The notes beneath the pieces were generated by a model. It saw only the letters and a program-made list of their open reading frames with translations. It did no database searches and was not told the DNA's origin. Positions 40,401 to 51,010 of a stretch of DNA of 64,000 nucleotides are shown here, piece by piece (position 1 is the first letter of the stretch; each line of letters opens with the position of its first letter). Made by a program: the position numbers and the translations under genes. The stretch is from Fratercula arctica. Its lineage: Eukaryota > Chordata > Aves > Charadriiformes > Alcidae. The stretch covers positions 27,113,352-27,177,351 of the forward strand of contig CANTUZ010000008.1 in the NCBI GenBank assembly GCA_947846985.1, given 5' to 3'.

Positions 40401-40639
40401 AATTATTTCACATATAGATATTTTTTAATGTAAATTATGGAACAGAGTGGGCATTCTTCTGTCATCTTCTTAAACTAACATAGTCCCCAAATGCTCACAT
40501 CACTTGGGAACAGACAGCTCAAAATTTTGCAATGAGGAAGTCCATTGTTTAAGGATTGAGAGCATTTCCTGATTACACCGTCTTTCAAGATTTGGATGAG
40601 TACCAATTATTAAGACCTTTGTCTTCAGTATAGAATTGT
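37441..40639. other. AT-rich non-coding DNA, nothing recognised
   Basis: Short T-runs (37801 and 38360 regions) and A-rich runs (39530-39555, 39944-39962) are present. No gene, RNA gene or repeat family was identified. Confidence 0.5.
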
Positions 40640-41470
40640 GAAATCTCAATGAGTTTTTAAATCTGCAGATAACAAAGCTTGCAAGGACTACAAATAAGCT
40701 GGAGGACAAGCTAGGAATTCAAATGAACTTGACAAATGGGAAAGCAGATGAAAAGCATAGGATGTTTATTCAGTGGGGACAAAGGCAAGGTTCTGCACCT
40801 AAGTATGAATAATTGGCTATGCAAATGTAGGACGTGGATCAAGTAGTAGTTAGCAGTTTTACAGAAAAACATGTGAGGTTTGTTATGCATCAATGATGAA
40901 CATGAGTCAACAATGTTATGCTGTTGAGTAAAAGCCAAATAGCCCCCTCAGACAGCTGAAAATGAGAGAGAGTCAAAGATTCATCAGTCAATCTTTCCCT
41001 ATAGACAGAATTGATAAAGTTTTGGCTGGAGCATGCTGTCCAGCTCTTAGCTTTGATTTCCAAGAAACAGGGACAAACTGGATAGACCAAAACAAGGTCA
41101 ATGAAACAGCCAGGGTTTACTACCTATTTAGAAAGACAGAAATATTTGGAATTGTTTAGTTCAAAGAAGAGAATAAGGAAAATTATCATGATAGTCTGTA
41201 AGTATGCAAAAGTATTTTGTAAAATAGATGTGATTGACACGTCTTTATCCATGGTCTTTAGGATAAGAAAAAATTAAACTGCAATAATAAGGATGCAATT
41301 TCCTCTCCAGAAAAGAAGCCTCTACTTCAGCCCTTCGGTTTCCTTACCAATAGGATTGATATGGACATCATGCCTAACATGAAATCTTTAAGAAAGGTAA
41401 AAGAAATGGCTGTTAGGAATAAAGCAGGTAGTACCTCTTAAGGTCCCTTCCAGTATTGTTTCCTATTAAA
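40640..41470 (+). mobile_element. Old, diverged CR1-type LINE fragment, about 830 bp
   Basis: The order of weakly matching words follows the 3' half of a CR1 element on the plus strand. First comes a reverse-transcriptase-end region (CAGATAACAAAGCTTG, CTGGAGGACAAGCTAGGAAT, then CAAGGTTCTGCACCTAAGTA). Next is TGAGTCAACAATGTTATGCT, then TTAGTTCAAAGAAGAGAATAAGG. It ends AGGTCCCTTCCAGTATTGTT near 41440. The ending GGTCCCTTCCAGT is closer to older amniote CR1 families than to young avian ones. Many substitutions and indels make it inactive. Frames across it are remnants. Confidence 0.72.
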
Positions 41471-44366
41471 AACCTAGCAAGTAAACATTTATACGTGGAC
41501 TGAGAAGTGGAGAATAAAGGCAATGAAAACATGTTGAAAAATCATTTCTCCCGTAATTTTTTTCCCAGTTTTCCTTAATTATGGCAGAAGCACACAGGAA
41601 GGATATAACTGCTTCAAGCTTCTAATTATTATTTGATATTAGAGGAAGAACACATGCCTAACTTTGCCAGTTTGGGTTGACATACTACAGTTGGTTTTTC
41701 CACCTTCAAAAGAACACTGAAAAATTATATCTAACAATTTAGTCAAAGCGATGAAGTGACACTGCTGATTCTCATCAGTTAGCTACTGTTTTATTCCCAT
41801 GAACAGTGTTTAGCATGCCTCCTATTGAATAAGGAAGGCCTTTGGACTATGGCACAGAAGTAGTGATTTTAAGGAGGTATTCCTCTACTAAGGGATCAAC
41901 TCATTGTCATTTCCGGTGATTAGTTAAGAGAAAGAGAAGTCTTGGATAAAACACTGCAATGACTCCAAACTGATGAAAGGAATGAGACTGGAACAAAAAA
42001 GAGTTTCTCCAGATTTGCCTTACAAAGAACACACTCTCTAGTTTTTTTGCTTGGGGTGGGTTGTTCTGTTGTTTTTTTTAGGGTTGGTTTTTTTTTTTTT
42101 TTTTGGTGGGGGTGGTGGTGGTGGTGTTTATTGGGGCTTTTTTGTTGTTTTTTGGGGGGTTTTTTTTAAACAAACAAGGTCAATATAGTGTCCAAAGTTT
42201 GTAGACCTATCCCACCACATAATTCAGCAGATTAAATTACAAATCAGATATTCTGTAGAGATGGTATAGACAGTGGAGGACAGTAAATTATGGGAATAAA
42301 CGGTAAAGTTGTGCCATTCTGTATTTCAAGACAAGTAGTTGCTTTCTAGGACTATAGCAAGTATTAAATGCAGAAGCCAGAAAGAGCCAGAGGTTTAAGA
42401 AACATGTAAAATCCAAAGACTTGGGTCTTTTTTATAGCATATAAGCCATCTAGAAAACAGTTTTAGCTTCCTCATGAAAGGATCATTCTAGAGCAAAAAT
42501 AATCTGTCAGAGGTAAATGTCACAACTGACAAGTGAAGCCAAACATAAACAAGCCTTTGGAGTTAACACCAAATTAAACTTGGAGTTATATTTATTTATA
42601 AACCAGAAATATACAGAGCTGCATTTCAATATAAGGGATTGTTGTGCACAGATGGTCTGTGGTGCTGCAGCAGTATCTATATTCGCTATAACAGTTTAAA
42701 ACAAAAAAAAAAAGCACCTGTGCTATTGTTTTGAATCTAATCTTTCCCATCATCTACATTCCCTTCCTTGATACATACTGAGGATCTTTTAAGAGGCAAA
42801 GTCACCACCCAAAGTGGTCAAAGGCCTTGTGCAGCAAATAAGGCAGGAAGAAGAAAATTTATCTAAAACTCAACAAAAGATAATGCCAGGTAGCCAGCTA
42901 CCAATTGTCATATAATGTTTTCTTGGCTATAATTTTTTGTAAATTAAGTTTCTGAAGGGAGTTTGTATGTGTAAACACAGCTAGCAGTACTTAGTTAATC
43001 TATAAATGTATTGGCTTAAGGAACAGTTCTAGCACGTGATGTTATTTAGAGATCTGTGAGGCTTTTAGGAATTCAAAATTACATTCTGCAAAAGAGCTTT
43101 AATTTCTGCTGCTTTGAACTCTCATAGTATCAAATTTCGCGATACCTATTGGCAAAAATAATAACATTGATTCAGATAAAATGTAATTTATTGTTGAGAA
43201 AACAGCTAGACAGAGATTAGACTTCAGGACATATTCTCCTCTTGATACATGTGCTTAATTCCTCTCAGCACTAAAGGGTATTATTTGTATGTTTCAGAAC
43301 AGACTGTATGCCTTTCAACTTTACTGTAATATGCAGGTTCCATTTCAAAAATGAGTGGGTGTAAAATATAAGAGCATTGTACACAGTACTTAAGATTACC
43401 TAATGATACAAGCGACATGACCGCAGCATGCCGCAAGTGTTCAAAGCATGGCTGAAAGATTTAAGTCAGCAGCAGTCTCCATCAGATACCACTTGTAAGG
43501 CCATCAAAATGTTTGTTGTTAGTCACTTGTATTTGCTGTGTTCAACTAAGAGAGCGTCTCTTTTATTACATATATCAGGTCCAAGTAACATTCTCCTTCA
43601 TTTGGACTTCCCAAAAATCATGCAGTACAAAGAAATAAATGACATCAGCAACATCTCCATGCTTTAAAATGCCTGAGTCATTGTGTTATATACATAGAGT
43701 GTTTACATTTTGTTTTGAAGAATTAAATCATGACAGGAAGCCAATATTACTACATTATTTCTTCGTATTGGTCACTAATTTTATATAGCCTTGGACAAGT
43801 AACTCAGCATTAACTCTCAGTCCGTCTCTGATGGATGTGGAGTTTAGCTAATGATTGTTCAGTATTTGGGAGCATCAATAGAAAGTAACGTAAAAATGCA
43901 AACCATTTTCTTAGGTCATACAACTGGTGCACTAAAGATTAGGCACAAAGCTGTGGTGATATTAAATGAGGTAAAACACTTACAGTACCAGGCAGGAATA
44001 GACACAGGAATGAGAGAAAATGTAGGATATAAGAATAGCTATCATATTTTCAGTTTTGGCTTCAACACTGACTGTGGGAGAGAATACAGCAAAATATTTT
44101 ACTAACTTAAGCCCTAGTCATCTCAGATGCATCCCCAAGTATGTTCATACCCATGCTACTCCAGTGCTGACCAACAGAGATGTCTTAGAGAGTGACTCTG
44201 AAAGCATCTGAAGTAAAAAAAAATTGGAATTTGACTACGGGTCAGTTCAAATGCCTAACACCATTCAACTAATCAAATTTCTGACAAGGCCTACTAAAAG
44301 CAAGAAGAAGCTTCATGCCTCTTCATGTCTTACTCTATTAGCAACTAAGCAATATGTTACACTTAC
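41471..44366. other. AT-rich non-coding DNA
   Basis: No supportable gene. It contains the T/G-rich tract at 42040-42170. Plus-strand frames of 79 and 84 codons (43428-43667, 43851-44105) have no recognisable features. Confidence 0.45.
42040..42170 (+). repeat. T/G-rich low-complexity tract with a (GGT)n core
   Basis: T-runs of up to about 20 alternate with G-runs (GGGGTGGG at 42053-42060, GGTGGGGGTGGTGGTGGTGG at 42105-42124, GGGG at 42132-42135, GGGGGG at 42154-42159). There are hardly any A or C in about 130 bases. The plus strand holds enough G-runs to form a G-quadruplex with long loops. Confidence 0.85.
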
Positions 44367-44439
44367 CTGAGATTATAATCTGGTCCAGAAGTGATAAAAA
44401 TTTAGAGGAACATGAAATATTCAATAGAGCTGCACTCTT
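44367..44439 (-). CDS. Weak putative exon (minus strand), unidentified
   Basis: On the minus strand a 73-base open segment ends in a perfect donor (CAG then GTAAGT) and begins after an acceptable acceptor (CAATTTCTAAG). Its open frame (phase 0 to 1) reads Lys-Ser-Ala-Ala-Leu-Leu-Asn-Ile-Ser and continues with an amphipathic Leu/Ile-rich helix-like run. No family is recognised. It could be an internal exon of the same minus-strand transcript suggested further right, or a pseudoexon. Confidence 0.2.
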
Positions 44440-44791
44440 CTTAGAAATTGTATTGAGTTGAATAACACACTTTCAGGAGGAAGAGTGAAAGGTAGAGCTA
44501 AGTAGAAAGCTTTTCTAAATAATTTTAAAGATATCCTACTATCACCACAATAGAGAAATTATTATTAGTTTTGCATCCCACCTACATTTAGTCACAAATA
44601 AAAACATATAAAAGAAAACCCCAAACCTCTCCCTCAGGTGATATTTTTAACAGGAATATAGTTTTTGAAATGTAAGAGACAATTTCATTACAGTATCTCG
44701 GAGACAAAATATACATCCCCTCCCTCCCCCCTTCAAGAAGGAAAAAGAAAATTTGCTTCAAAAGTTACAAAAACCACCCTAACTGTGCAGT

Positions 44792-44861
44792 AAAAAAAAA
44801 AAAAAAAACAAAAAACAAACAAACAAACCAAACCCAAAAAAAACAAACAAAAAAACCAAAA
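44792..44861 (+). repeat. A-rich (CAAA)n-type simple repeat
   Basis: A run of 17 A (44792-44808) passes into repeated CAAA and CAAAAA units with a few CC. It lies about 125 bases to the left of the solo LTR and is separate from it. Confidence 0.85.
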
Positions 44862-44985
44862 CGCATACTTAAACCAGTTTTTGTTGCACTCAGTTTACTC
44901 CTGTCCTGAGGGATGCTCAGGTTGCAGGATACCACCCAAGGGGCTGGCAGAGCCAAGGGAGCAACATCCCCTTCTCTTCGGTACA

Positions 44986-44989
44986 TAAC
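44986..44989. repeat. TAAC target-site duplication, left copy
   Basis: The 4 bases TAAC directly before the LTR boundary match the 4 bases directly after its other end (45843-45846), as expected for the duplication made by integration. Confidence 0.55.
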
Positions 44990-45169
44990 TGTGGTGCGTT
45001 GATCTTTGCTGGCTGCCAGGCACCCACCCACCCATTCACTCCCATCCTCAACAGGGCAGGGGGGAGAAAACAAGATGAAAAAGCTTATGGGTGAAGATAA
45101 AGACAGGGAAATTACTTAAATATTACTGTCACAGACAAAACGTACCCAACTGGGGGAAAACTGATTGAA

Positions 45170-45175
45170 TTTATT
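45170..45175 (-). terminator. LTR polyadenylation signal AATAAA
   Basis: AATAAA on the minus strand lies in the expected position between the TATA-like box and the LTR 3' end. It could end transcripts running leftwards through this region. Confidence 0.6.
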
Positions 45176-45600
45176 GCCAATTAAAATAGAGCTGGAAAGT
45201 AAGAAGTCTAGACAAAATTTAAAACACCTTTCTCTCCCCCTTTATCCCAGGCTCAGCTTCACTCCCTCATTCCCAACTCCTCCCCCTCCCTTCCCCAGGC
45301 GGCGCAGGGGCATTGGGGTGAGGGTCAGCACACAGCAGTACCTCTCTAACGCTCTTTTCCCCTCACAGTTGTCCAGCGTGGGTCCTCTCCAGGCCACAGC
45401 TCCTTCAGGATAAACCTGCTCCCGCGCAGCCTCCTCTCCATGGGGCACAACTCCTGTCAGGAGCCTGCTCCCGCACAGGCCCCTCACCACAGGGGAGTCT
45501 GCACTGCAGCACCCCCATCTTCTCTCAGCCGGCTGCTCACGGAGCAGCTTCTCACACTTTTACCTGCTCTCCTCACTGCCTGAAGGGTGGTTTTTGCCCT

Positions 45601-45611
45601 TACTTAAATAC
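45601..45611 (-). promoter_or_regulatory. LTR TATA-like element
   Basis: GTATTTAAGTA on the minus strand occupies the usual place of the TATA box in this LTR type, about 435 bases before the polyadenylation signal. Activity cannot be judged from sequence. Confidence 0.5.
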
Positions 45612-45842
45612 GGTTCTCCTGAGATGCCACACTGGTGGCTGAGGGGCCCAGCCCTGCCCTGCAGTGAGGCCCTTGGGACCGGCTGGAACCGGCCATGTCC
45701 AGTGTGGGGCAGCCCCAGCCCCGCCTCAGAGGCCGCCCTGCAGCCTCCAGCCACCTGCACCTCACCACATAGACCCAGTACGGCCCAGAAAGGCCATGCC
45801 ATAGGCCTGAACTGCTAGCTCGAATCCCACCAACAATCTTCA

Positions 45843-47454
45843 TAACTTTAAAACCGGGGACCACGACTGAACGAGTGGACCCGGGCAATGTTGGGTTTTC
45901 CCGGCTGCCCACAGAAGGCGGGAGGTTCCCTCTCCTGCCCTCCCGCTGTGCCAGCAAGCAGCCCCTCAGCTTAAACTGCACTTCGACAGAAGCTGCTTTT
46001 AAATCCATGCATTAACACTTTCCATGTAATTAGGGCATTTCTCCTTCCTTACTTCAAACTGAAGCCCTAGACATGATCCCAAGGTTGCTGGCCACCACAG
46101 TGCTCACAGGAGGAAGGAGCCGTGGATATCGGTGTACCATTTAAGCAAGCGGTAAGTGCGGATGAGAGAGTGCCATGCTTTTCTGGGATGCCATCTCGCT
46201 GCATTTTTATTTCAAAAATTCAATGCCCCTTTGACGCCTAACCAAATTAGCAATTAGTTGTCAAGGCACAGCTAAAACAGCAAAATAAAACTTGGAAATT
46301 TAATCAGCATTTCCATGGTAGCTGGAATTATGCTGCTTAATGGCTGGAATGGGTTGCAATAAAAATGAGTTGACTGTGTATCCCCAAAAATTGATTCCTG
46401 GAAGAACAGTCAAACACAATAGCTTGAAGAAATAACATTAAAAAATATTAAGCCGCAGGTCTCTCAGTTGCCTTAAAACATGGGCATAAAATCTAAATTT
46501 CTTTAGGAGCATACCAAATACAGCCACAGATGTAGCTGGAGAAAATAAATTCAGAAAGGGAGATTTTGTTTGGATTACATCTTCAGAACAGCTTAGTTGA
46601 CTGACTTTTCATAAAGACTACTTTTTCTGGGGAAAAAAAAATGTTAACTCTCCCTGGTGCTTGGGATGTTTGGGCTTTTTTCATAAAATGTCTCATTGTT
46701 TTCATTTTACAGACAATAGGGTCAGACAATAGCCACAGACAATAGTGCTCTCTCATTAGGAAAGTGTATACAAAAAAAGGTAAAAAATTTCATTTGGAAA
46801 TGGTAGGATCCACTTCATTGAGAATGTAACAAAAATGTCCTTGAGGTGGTGCTCTGATGAGTGCTGGAAGCTTAGACTTGATGTTAAACCTGGACTGTTG
46901 CCATCCTTCCAGATATGACGGCCTAAATTGCACGTAAAGTATCCAACAAACATTTGGAAGATAAAACTATTTGATAAACAAGACTGTTGTGTCTACATTA
47001 CCATAGCCACTAATTTCCTAACATCTCAAGAAGTGTGTGCACATCATGTTTACAGCTTTTTTGGGTGAGATACTTCACTACCCATGTTCATTCTTAGACA
47101 CCTTTGCAGTTTGATAATTAAGCTTTTTATGTCTCAGTATGTTGTGATTTTATACAAGATATTTGGAAAAAATAATGAGGGAAAATGGTATTCTTTTTGC
47201 AGTCCTGCTTCTAGATAATGACGTAGAAAATACTTCCATCATGCAAATTAATCTTTTGGAGAGATACGACAGACTGGTGTTAACTGTCTGCTGTCATTTT
47301 AAAGCCGTATCTCATTTTTCTTTAACTTTTATAAGTACTTAAATCTATTATTATGTTTAAAAGCCAAAGTAAATAGAAAAATAAACATTACTACCTTTAC
47401 CTACATGTTAATTTTATGTTGATAATACTCGAACACCCCATTCCTCACGAATTA
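45843..47454. other. Non-coding DNA with a candidate conserved block
   Basis: The first four bases (TAAC) are the right-hand target duplication of the LTR. The block 46190-46560 has enhancer-like composition. No gene or further repeat was recognised. Confidence 0.45.
46190..46560. promoter_or_regulatory. Candidate conserved non-coding element (composition only)
   Basis: The block has clustered homeodomain-type cores (CAAATTAGCAATTAGTTGTC near 46243, GGAAATTTAATCAGCATTTC near 46294), no repeats and no long frame. Deeply conserved vertebrate enhancers often look like this; conservation was not tested. Confidence 0.27.
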
Positions 47455-47730
47455 CAAGCTCAGTGGGCCTGTGCTGCCAGACTTCCTTGCCTCCAGAGTG
47501 TACTGCTGCCTGACATCCAGCTGCTTCTCCCCAGGTGCCTTCCTGCAGAGATGCCCTGCAGCCACTCTGCCACAAAGTTGTGTTGATGCATGGGGTTATT
47601 CTGGCCCTGGGGCATTTGCCTTTGTGGAACTTCAGGAAGTCCTTGCTAGCGCACTCCTCTAAGTTTGCTGATGTCCCTGTGAAGGTCAGTCTTTGCCATC
47701 TATTGTATAGACCATTCCCCAGGCCACTAA
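47455..47730 (-). mobile_element. CR1 LINE internal/3' fragment
   Basis: On the plus strand (antisense to the element) the words CTTCCTGCAGAGATGCCCTG, ATTTGCCTTTGTGGAACTTC, AGGAAGTCCTTGC and CTAAGTTTGCTGATGTCCCTG follow, in order, the reverse complement of an avian CR1 3' ORF region. The element is therefore on the minus strand, truncated at both ends and diverged. Two overlapping plus-strand frames here (63 and 79 codons) are antisense to it and should not be annotated as genes. Confidence 0.7.
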
Positions 47731-47850
47731 TGGAAACGTATCTTAGGCATCGGATTTTAGGGACAGAAGTTTGAATGCAGGATTTATGCAGGGTTCACTA
47801 TTTAACTTGAGAAGTAAGTTTATGACACTTTCTGCTGCAAGGAACTATGC

Positions 47851-47909
47851 CATAAATTTGAGATAGGTGAATTCGTGATAGGTGAATATCATAAATTCGT
47901 GATAGGTAG
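47851..47909 (+). repeat. Three imperfect copies of AATTCGTGATAGGT
   Basis: AAATTTGAGATAGGTG (47854), AATTCGTGATAGGTGA (47870) and AAATTCGTGATAGGTAG (47893) are related 16-base copies, the first two adjacent and the third 8 bases further on. It is a small local duplication. Confidence 0.8.
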
Positions 47910-48241
47910 CAACTGAACAGGATTAGAGTGGATGAAACCATCATAGAAGGCGAAACACTTTTTTCATGAAGTAGACGAAGAAAAATCAACAAAATTTCAA
48001 TATGTTGCTTTAGGAGATATGAAACTTTTACAAAACATGATTCATTATTCACAATTCTGAGAAGCATTTTTAAATACTAGTGATAGAAAAATGTCTGGCG
48101 TTCAAAAGCTGAAGCTCTAGGAGTAACAGGTTCACATTTTGTCATTGTCTGCATGATGAAAAAGGACAAGTGCAATAACGATACAGCAGATATTAGGATT
48201 TTCAGTTAGCAGCCTGCCTGTCATGCCCCTCATTATCTTAC

Positions 48242-48289
48242 TTGCGTACAGATGGCTTTCACAATATTTTTCCCAAGTATCCTACAATA
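48242..48289 (-). CDS. Weak putative 48-base exon (minus strand), unidentified
   Basis: On the minus strand the segment starts after GAATGCATTTCAG and stops before GTAAGATAA, giving one frame open from phase 0 to 0 (Tyr-Cys-Arg-Ile-Leu-Gly-Lys-Asn and so on, 16 residues). Its phase fits the weak exon at 44367-44439. At this length open segments are common by chance, and no family is recognised. Confidence 0.17.
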
Positions 48290-50799
48290 CTGAAATGCAT
48301 TCTATAAAATTATTTCCCATATGTTTATAAATATTATGTACATAATAATTACGTCTTGGCTGAAAGAGAGGGACATTTGCATATAGAAGCTGTCAGGTAT
48401 CTCTCTACTGGACTTTTTTTTTTATATACATATATACACACCTTACTATTAATTGTAAGTGAAGATTGCTACTGGCAGAGAAATTAAGGACAATTGGTTC
48501 AGCACAATCTGACAGACTTTATACAGATGCATTGAACTACCTAAACAAAATTTGAAAAGTCAGTAAATGTAGTGTGGATACATACTTTGCTGCTACAAAT
48601 ACGTATCCAGTCACTTGTCTTTTTCATTCCAAATTAATGTTTTGGGAATAGTACAAGTACTATGACAGGTACTTTGAATCAAATACTGGTATCAAAACAG
48701 TAAAAATGAAATAAATATTTCAGCAAATGCCAAGTTTAAGGGCTGGAACTTAAGGGAATATCATGAACAGCTGCCCATCAAGAAAATTGTTCTTACAGGT
48801 ATGCTTAGTGAAAGATCTGGGCTAAAGTGCTGAGCTACCACTGACTTAAGAGATGCGCTATTTCTTACTAACAAATTAATTGTAAAGTTGCTGTGGTACT
48901 TTGTAGCTCACAAATACTCAGAGTAAGATCAATGAGAGGAATTAAATAAGCTGATGGGCCAGCATGAACCAAGTACACAGAATGGATTGCAAGACATGGA
49001 GCAGGTTGATGCAAGAAAGGCAGTTTTATCCCACACCCTGCCATGGCTGCCCCATCTGCCGGTTGATCTCTTCTGTAACTCACAGAGGATACTCCAGCTG
49101 AATTACCTGGTTTCTTCTTGGCAAAGAGAGTGTCTGGAAATCTGGCAATAACTTGTTATACCTGTTGTTTCTTTACATTTTAATGACATTGTTTACCATT
49201 ACGGTTGCATTTACTACTGGCTCCCTTGAGAAATATGCATGGTTATATCTGTATTGGTATTTTTCTAGTCTGTGTAAAAACCTCTCTGCTTGTCTTTTGG
49301 GTAAATTTGCAAACCGAAGGTAGAAATATCCTCATTAGCAACCCGTTCACATTTATATTTTGCATATTCTTTATGATTGAAAGGATCGTCCAGAAAGGCA
49401 CTGAACCTTGGTCTTCGACTAAAAAAAGAGGTCATCCCCATAAATTTTGCTGCTGCTTTTTCTAATGGTTAATTACCTTCAGCTAAATATCCCTAAAACT
49501 GCTGAATATGAATTTGTTTTTATCTTTGCCTTTATCTACTAACTCACAGAATTTTCTGTTGTAAACAAGTCACATGTTTGTTTTGATCTGTGTTTAGTTA
49601 ACTTTTTTTTTAAAGGACTTTTGTTCTCTCAGTCCAAACAACATGATTGTGACTTTTCTCTGTGCAGCTTGTTATTTTCTTTCACTGTATGTGTTCTGTA
49701 GTAGCTGTTAACTCTGCATTGAGAGATGTCCCAGAATGGAGGTGCTGAATTACTAATGCACATGTAGACATTCAGAAAATGTACTATATGAATCTCAAAT
49801 AGCATCTAATTTGACATTATGGCCTATTCAGCATGCAGTTAGCCTTAGGTAACAATCACAGTCCACAGTCATATTGTGCTAAGAATTGTGCAATCGCTTT
49901 GTTAGATTCACTTTCTGAAAAGCTGTTGTTGCAGTCTAACACATAAGCCTGAAAATAAAATCATTGTGTTGGAAACTTCTCAATAATTATAAGTCCTCTA
50001 GAAATAAACTAACAGATATGTCATTTAAAAACAAGACGCTTTTTGATTGCTGCATGTCTCTAGTCATCAAAATGTTACTATTATAGCTGCGTTCATCTAA
50101 TACGGAAATGCAAGTACAATATAACCACCTCTCATCAATACATCAGTCCACATCTTGAGAACTGTTTCAGGGGAATTCATGCCAGAGATGTGTGTGCCGA
50201 AACTGGTTACAGCAATCACTGTTAATCAGTCACTAGAAAAAAAAAAAAAGACACTCACAGACATTTTGTGAACAGCACAAGAAGCCAGACAATCTAAGAT
50301 AAATTATTCAAAGCTGTCATTTACTTCCTTACATGTGTTCTGCAGAAACTTCCATGGTGTTTCAGATGAGATGCTGCAAGGACGGACACTGACTTTGCTC
50401 CTGAATTCTATTTGAAGCCTGCAAGGTACACAGATGCCTGTGCACCTCTAGGAAATGGTTTGGACACAGCTTTTACAGCCTGTATGCACTAACATGCATG
50501 GGTACCTGTTCTATGCTTGTAAGGATAAAAAAAGCAGGAAGAACCCCCACGTACTTAATTAAAAATAAAATGTCTCACAAATGCAGCATCACTTTTAGTT
50601 TTTTCTCTCTAATTTAGTAATTACAGGAATCATCACGCTCTAAACTGACTCTTCTGAACATCAGACTTCCCGTTGTGTGGAGTGGTTTGACATTAAAATA
50701 CATTCATTGACTAGCTGCAAAGCTGAGACACCACACACTATCCCCCATGTATCTTTGTTTAGTGGCTCTGCACAACAGATGGAATTTTATGTCATGCAG

Positions 50800-51010
50800 C
50801 ATTAGGCTACTGTTAAATTTTAATTTCAATTAATGGTCTTTATACTCTTTCTTTATGCACACCAGGGATATTTTAGGCATCCATTTCCCTTCTAATTAGC
50901 TTTTATTGCTGAATTCATTCTGAATCTCTGGAAGTCATTAGATTCTCAAACATTCACAGCTGAATTTACTTACTCTCTAATAAAATTAATTAGTTCCTCA
51001 CAAAAAATGG
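50800..51010. promoter_or_regulatory. Candidate conserved non-coding element (composition only)
   Basis: The block has repeated homeodomain-type cores (TTAATTTCAATTAATGGTCT near 50820, TTCTAATTAGCTTTTATTGC near 50890, AATAAAATTAATTAGTTCC near 50979) without repeats or frames. Judged on appearance only. Confidence 0.25.

Larger units (their letters stand above)
44990..45842 (-). mobile_element. Solo LTR of an endogenous retrovirus (ERVL-like, avian)
   Basis: Read on the minus strand, this GC-rich block begins TG (TGAAGATTGTTGG) and ends CA (CAACGCACCACA), the normal LTR termini, with TAAC on both sides. Inside are the order and wording of bird ERVL-type LTRs. These are CTGCCCCACACTGGACATGG, a TATA-like GTATTTAAGT (45611-45602), and an AATAAA polyadenylation signal (45175-45170) preceded by GATTTTAATTGGC-type wording. 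After that comes the U5-like part with CCCTGTCTTTATCTTCACCC. No gag, pol or env sequence adjoins it, so it is a solo LTR left by recombination. Short frames on both strands inside it (74 to 134 codons) are artefacts of its GC-rich sequence. Family assignment is from memory of avian LTR wording. Confidence 0.85.

Noticed and set aside
45822..45834. tRNA B-box-like word AGCTCGAATCCCACC
   Set aside because: No matching acceptor stem, A box or cloverleaf could be drawn upstream, and it falls within the LTR.
45604..46008. 134-codon minus-strand frame and overlapping frames on both strands
   Set aside because: It lies mostly within the solo LTR; frames are long only because GC-rich DNA has few stops.
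47471..47774. Two overlapping plus-strand frames with protein-like composition
   Set aside because: They are antisense to a CR1 fragment.
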